Made by a program: the position numbers and the translations under genes | Notes under the pieces: model-generated | What the model was told of the DNA's origin: nothing | Seen by the model: the letters and a program-made list of their open reading frames with translations, nothing else | Database searches by the model: none | Part shown: positions 59,376 to 64,000 of the stretch, piece after piece | Layout: each line of letters opens with the position of its first letter | Position numbering within the stretch: the stretch's first letter is position 1 | Origin: Acanthaster planci | Taxonomy: Eukaryota; Echinodermata; Asteroidea; Valvatida; Acanthasteridae | Direction: 5' to 3' | Assembly: GCF_001949145.1 (NCBI RefSeq) | Contig: NW_019091546.1 | Span: 370,795-434,794 of the forward strand | Length of the DNA stretch: 64,000 bases

Positions 59376-60066
59376 CTGAAATTACAAAGGAATTTATTTT
59401 TATCAGAGGTTTGAGGATTCAGCTTTTAGCTGATTTCAGCTTTTTCTGTGTAGATTGTGACCCTGAATTTCAGCTTTTTTGTGGTTTGTACAAAGGTATT
59501 GGAACTTTTACATTCCAGCTTTTTGCTTGCTGTTTTCAGCTTTAATTTCAGTTGGCAACTCACACCCCCATTTAATAAATTTAGTTTTTATATTCCCAAA
59601 GTGTAGTTATTCCTAGGTCACCTGAGAGCGGCAGGAACTGCTAGTGTTTGGATGTTCGTTATTCCAGTAGTTTTGACCTTGGGTTTAAATGCAATAAAAA
59701 TTAAAGCAAGAGAAGTAAAAAAGAAAAATAGCATTTTATAGAAGTTCCACTTGGAGTCATGGAAGTTAGAAAAGGAATGCAATTATACGCAGCGACGACG
59801 AAATAATCGGTATATGCACTTCTATGGAACCCATGCATGTTTTAATCAAATAAAAATTACACAAAAATCTCAAATCAAATAAAACAAATCGTTTCCTCCG
59901 CTGATACGTAAGGTCTGAGAGGAAATTATCGCCTGTATAATTGTGTAACTAATCAATCTATTTATGTCTGTTAATCTTTTTGTTTCGTAATTGTCAATGC
60001 AGTTGTTGTACCATCGTCAATATACATTTTCTATACAGTTTTGATTGATGTAGCATTGATACTTAC
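59376..60066 (-). other. Lectin unit 4 intron 2
   Basis: A 691-bp intron with no recognised insertion. It contains a short local repeat of ttcagcttt words near 59415-59545. Confidence 0.6.
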
Positions 60067-60810
60067 CTATCCATCTACATTCATACAGGTTGAGTATTTC
60101 TTGTGGGCCAAGGAGGCCATCAAACACCATCAAACTGCTGTACGCTGCAGAGCCGCCATATTGACTCAAGGAAAAGTCTCCTGGGCACGTGTTTGTCATA
60201 CCAAGGTACAGACGTGTGCAGCCATCCGACCGTTCATCCTCATCGGGCGTATTTGACATGTCATCTACCTGGATCAGTTCTCCGTTGACAAAAACTTTCA
60301 AGTCCATGCTCTGCGTGCCAACCGAGTTAACCGTAAATGTCAGGTGAAACCATTTGTCCAAAGGCACTTTGCTGTCGTTATAATTGCGAATAATCACGTG
60401 GTTTTGGGACTTTGCTATGAATTGAAACTGACTGGAGTCGGCATTGTAAAGGAGAGCAATTCCTCTTGCCAACCGCGTTTGTCCGCCCGAGCTCAAGTAA
60501 TAACCTTTATAGCTTGAATCGCATGGGGGCGTATCAATTTTTAGCCATATGGTCCATGTCGTACTGTTCGACTGACAGCTGTCAAGATCCGAGATACAAC
60601 TCCTACTAAAGTCTCCAAGATCTATGAATGATTCAACAGGCACGTGTACTGCGCATGACCGATCCAATCGTTCCGGTCCAGGAACCTTTGAAACATCGCT
60701 TTTGTTTCCTTTTATTTGATACGCCTCGGTATTTACGGAGCTATTCTCACAGGGTATGACGTCACTCTCATGGTTGAAGGATTGATGCAGGATCTGCCTT
60801 ATGCCCGACT
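60067..60810 (-). CDS. Lectin unit 4 exon 2: laminin-G / pentraxin-like domain
   Basis: 744 nt between an actatttag acceptor and a gtaagt donor, open throughout and in phase 1 at both ends. The linker reads ILHQSFNHESDVIPCEN and VPGPERLDRSCAVHV. The jelly-roll has ESFIDLGDF, WTIWLKIDTP, YYLSSGGQTR, GIALLYNAD, WFHLTFTVNS, DLKVFVNGEL, TRLYLGMTNTC, AAYSSLMVFDGLL and QEILNLYECRW. It aligns with units 1 and 3 without a length change. Confidence 0.9.
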
Positions 60811-63082
60811 CTAAATAGTAAAATAAAAACTTGAAATCGTCAACAAGAAAGTGAGGTGTGCTTACAAATGTATTCTTTGACTGCGTGTACTAGTAACTTC
60901 TGAAAACTTAGTGCACTTCAAGAATCGTTATACATGTATTTGAGTAATCTTCTGTGCTATTCCTTGAACCTTGCACGGAATATTAGCATCTCTTTCAATA
61001 GCATCTAATCTTATTACATATACATTGGTTCCTTAAACATTGTGGAGTTAAGTTTCACTCGCCCAACCGACCAAGCCCCAGCTTTGTAATGAATTGAAAG
61101 CAGGGGGGTGTCTGGGGTGGCTTTTGGAAGCGTTGGTCTTTTGATCTCAGCTGTAGCTTACTAACTATAAACACATTCTTTTGAATAAAGATCACGTGCC
61201 CCATTCGAAAGCTGACCTCCTTTCAAAGCCATCGCACAAATATGTTATTTTGTGTGAGAGAGTTGGGCAATGCAGCCCCATTCAGGGAGTCACATTCAGA
61301 GACCCCTCTTCAACATACAGAGCTATTCGAGAGCCAGCCACTGCTGTCGGGAATAAAAGAATGTTTTAAGTTTGCATTATTTTATGTATTGCAACATTCT
61401 GTATTATTCTGGTTTCGATTTATTAGCCTCCGGTCACTGGCGGAGGGCATCCGGTAGAGCGCTCATACATGCTTCTTTATAATTGTGTTACATTTTGTGC
61501 GCACACCGAAAACTGGTTTCTACTTTGGTCTCCTGTTCTAGTTGGGCCAAATACGGGAGGGGTTTGGCTTGTTCCACGCAGGGGCAATTATTATTCCCAG
61601 TGGAGGTATTTTTATTTGAAGTTCCTGAAAGGTACTGCATTTTGCCGGATAACTCCTCAACCAAATTGGTAGAGAAACTGACAAAAACATACACCTTCTC
61701 CACGAGAAGCACTCGTGGCTTCGCTACTCGCATTGTTGTTTTTTTGTTACCAGTATGTTAGTCTCTGAGTTGCAATGGGTGCCTTGACTGAAGGTTTATT
61801 TGGTGATATAAACTGGTTTTGTTTGTGGTATAGACCCCTGAATTTGTGCACCCCAGTAATTAAGTCATCCTTGTAGCTAGGGTGTGGTTAAGCCCAGGAG
61901 CAAGATGGTTATCGAAAGGGCACGTAATATGCGTGTTTTTGGCAGCAATGGTTTCGCTATAATTAGAAATGGTTTTTCTGAAGTTGTGAGGTAAGCTGAA
62001 AGACACACATTTCCCCCTCCCCTTTAGGAGAATTGCTTCTTGATATTGTATCAGTTGAAACCTGTGGATATTTTTATTGTCGAGAAACGTACATTAATTT
62101 GTGAACTCTCAGTTTTATAACGGGATGTCAACATTTAAGTTTATATTTTAGCGGTAGAGTTTGTTATTAGAAAAAAAATTATTTAGTTTTTTCGAAGTCA
62201 TGCTTTGTCAGAGTAGCTAGAGTATGGGCATGTGAAACCAATATACATACATTTCAAAACACCTGATATTATTGCCCAAGTTTCGCTTTTAGTTTCTCAG
62301 AAAAGAGTGAGGCTATTTAGAGAATAAAATTAAAAATACTTTCCTTTGTTACGCAGCTCAAAGACAAATTTATGCTGCTTTCATACACGATGCAGCTTGT
62401 TGAAATCAAACTAATTACCGATTGGCTTGGTTACTCAACGGTTTGTTGCCTTCACTACATTTGAAAGAATGATACTATTAAACAATACAGCAAAATCACA
62501 CAAAGGAAGAAAAACCACGGACTTCAGTTAAATTGACTTGTCTTTCGCTTTTCAAAAGGTCAGGCTAAATGGGCTGTTAATTAAAGAACTGCAGCCCATA
62601 AAAAAATCTTTAAAATAACTGTAACTTTGCAATTCACCTTCAAGGCATTTAGGGCGGAGGATATATACCCTTCAGCTTCAGTGTTCCCCCTCCCTGTTCG
62701 CTTGGTTTTGGCTACAGGTGAAAAGGATGGGCTGTTCAGTTTACATGACCTGACTGGAAAGTCTTCCACAATCGGCAATCGGCGTTTGACATTAAACGAA
62801 TATTGTGCGCTTCGATATAAGTTCAATGAGTCCCCCGGTGTCATTCATCAGGTCTGCGTCGTTCCTGCACATGATACCGCATCAAACGAGCCTTGAAATA
62901 CGAAATCCCTGATCACGAATCGTAGCACCGTCGTTAAATCTTGAAAATACTGAACAAAATCATCTGGTAAAGACGAGAAACTTTATAGGAATGTTGCCAC
63001 GCGCTAAGTCGAGTGGGCGTGTTCCTAGAGCAAGGCTATATTTAAATAGATAGACTGGAAATACGCATGGTTATCTACTTAC
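60811..63082 (-). other. Lectin unit 4 intron 1
   Basis: This 2.27-kb intron is the shortest intron 1. The part next to exon 1 (62390-62960) has weak similarity to the paralogous introns (attaaacgaatattgtgcgc, tcatcaggtctgcg). 60880-62380 shows no recognised element or exon. Confidence 0.55.
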
Positions 63083-63407
63083 TTGTGGTGTTCATGGAGT
63101 TTATGTTTAGCCAGATGACGGATGGGACATCGAATGCAGGCGTGTTCTTGAAAACGTTTTGTAAAAACTTCGACATAAGCGAAAGTTCGTCAAAACTTGT
63201 AACCGTCGCCAGTGAGGAAATTCGAGCAGGACGGCTGAAATGCTGACAATATTCCACTGCGTCTGTGTACGATAAGGATGCTGCAAAGTACCTGTAGCAG
63301 TTGCCTTGACTCTCAGTCCATTGGAATGGGCAGCGTGTACATACTGCTTGAATGGAATCAATCAAAGTCAATGCCAAAACTATTGTCAGAATTGCCCTAA
63401 GTGCCAT
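63083..63407 (-). CDS. Lectin unit 4 exon 1: signal peptide and CTLD first half
   Basis: 325 nt from ATG (63407-63405) to a gtaagt donor in phase 1. The signal peptide is MALRAILTIVLALTL with cleavage near IQA-VC. The lectin half follows with CPFQWTESQGNCYRYF, DAVEYCQHFSRPARISSLAT, SFDELSLMSKF and DVPSVIWLNINSMNTTS. The internal ATG is chosen over the upstream in-frame extension (GVLARGFSWQD) because it begins the hydrophobic signal and matches the other copies. One N-glycosylation sequon (NTT) is present. Confidence 0.9.
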
Positions 63408-64000
63408 GGTGTGACCGTAGCGTGTATCTTGCCAACTGAACCCACGAGCCAAAACCCCCACTAATGCTCTAGAACAAACTCAGTCAAGTTTGTGACTGTT
63501 TCAACAAGATTTTGAATGCTAACATTAATTTCAAGTTTACTAATATTCGCTCTGTGCGCCGTCAAACATCGATGTCACTGTGATTCTACGGACGACGTAC
63601 GCTTCACGTCATGCCGACTAGTTTCCTAGTCTTGTCAATCACAGAGTCAGACATCAGTGCATTCCTTGCGCAGCAATTAGTTGCTGGTCTATATACGATG
63701 GGCAGGTTGTGTTGAATTTGCTCTCTGAAACAGGTCACAAAGTGAGGAATCAGATTAACGGATTAAGTGTAGACCTATATTTGCTGTTGTTTGCTTTTTC
63801 GTTGCGTTGATCTGAATCGAAAACTACATGCGGGCAATAACAGTCCTGCGTTCTCTTTTGGCCCTATTAAGACTTAAAGAAACGTGTATTGATACCATTT
63901 GCTCACTCTCAGAAGGGACAATAGAAAGGGGCGGGGCTATGTCCAGAAAGAGAACAAGCAACCAAGACCAATCACACCCTTTTGTATTTAAAAATCTGGC
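63408..64000. other. Upstream flank of lectin unit 4
   Basis: The first 250 bases resemble the upstream regions of units 1 and 3 (actcagtcaagt, tgtcactgtgattc, cacgtca at 63605-63611). The promoter should lie here. No further exon is seen before the window ends. Confidence 0.5.
63605..63611. promoter_or_regulatory. CRE-like motif upstream of lectin unit 4
   Basis: CACGTCA lies about 198 bases upstream of the start codon, at the position of TACGTCA in units 1 and 3. The variant first base weakens the case, but the core ACGTCA is shared. Confidence 0.3.

Larger units (their letters stand above)
58072..63407 (-). other. Lectin unit 4 gene span (four intact exons)
   Basis: This is the most compact copy: exons 63083-63407, 60067-60810, 59334-59375 and 58072-58229, with introns of 2.27, 0.69 and 1.10 kb. 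The joined frame is 1269 bases, 422 residues, uninterrupted. Residues 1-21 are a signal peptide. 23-108 are the first half of a C-type lectin domain with cysteines at 23, 26, 37 and 54 and the core Trp at 99. About 150-355 are a laminin-G/pentraxin-like domain, and the last 52 residues return to C-type lectin sequence ending HPFVCQM. The compact introns lack the insertions seen in units 1-3. It is the most diverged exon 1 of the four, and expression cannot be judged. Extracellular recognition is inferred from domain families. Confidence 0.87.

Overview
This window is eukaryotic, AT-rich and gene-poor, with spliced genes, long introns and abundant transposon debris. The repertoire suggests a marine invertebrate, perhaps a deuterostome such as an echinoderm, hemichordate or cephalochordate. 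It includes secreted C-type lectin / laminin-G genes in tandem, BEL/Pao and DIRS retroelements, Tc1/mariner-type transposons and ACATGTA/AGGCCT-rich spacer. The sequence alone does not fix the species.

The only host genes I can support are four copies of one secreted-lectin gene, all on the minus strand, head to tail, from about 15.3 kb to 63.4 kb. Each intact copy has four coding exons. Exon 1 (325 nt) carries a signal peptide and the first half of a C-type lectin domain (CTLD). Exon 2 (744 nt) carries a complete laminin-G / pentraxin-like jelly-roll domain. Exon 3 is a 42-nt microexon. Exon 4 (158-161 nt) ends in the classic CTLD C-terminal signature (PFICQ-type). Every internal junction is phase 1. 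Units 3 (40423-53684) and 4 (58072-63407) are open throughout and predict 422-residue proteins. Unit 1 (15334-23869) keeps all splice sites but has a one-base frameshift in exon 1. Unit 2 (29739-37945) is a multiply broken pseudogene.

Layout: 1-7374 is non-coding spacer with minisatellites. 7375-14112 is a dispersed repeat split by a degenerate BEL/Pao retrotransposon (about 7591-13603). 15334-23869 is lectin unit 1, whose first intron holds a 2-kb tandem repeat rich in TGACGTCA and CACGTG. 23870-28981 is spacer with several large palindromes. 28982-37945 is lectin pseudogene unit 2: its exon 2 is cut by a fold-back insertion (with a 214-base assembly gap), and its first intron holds a DIRS element that itself contains a Tc1/mariner-type element. 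40423-53684 is lectin unit 3, with a long-TIR transposon and nested LINE in intron 2 and a 78-bp satellite in intron 1. 58072-63407 is the compact lectin unit 4. 63408-64000 is its upstream flank.

The most interesting reading is that the laminin-G exon sits inside the C-type lectin fold, where the long-loop (ligand-binding) region would normally be, so the mature protein would be a nested two-lectin chimera. The four copies show birth-and-death evolution: two intact, one barely broken and one heavily broken.
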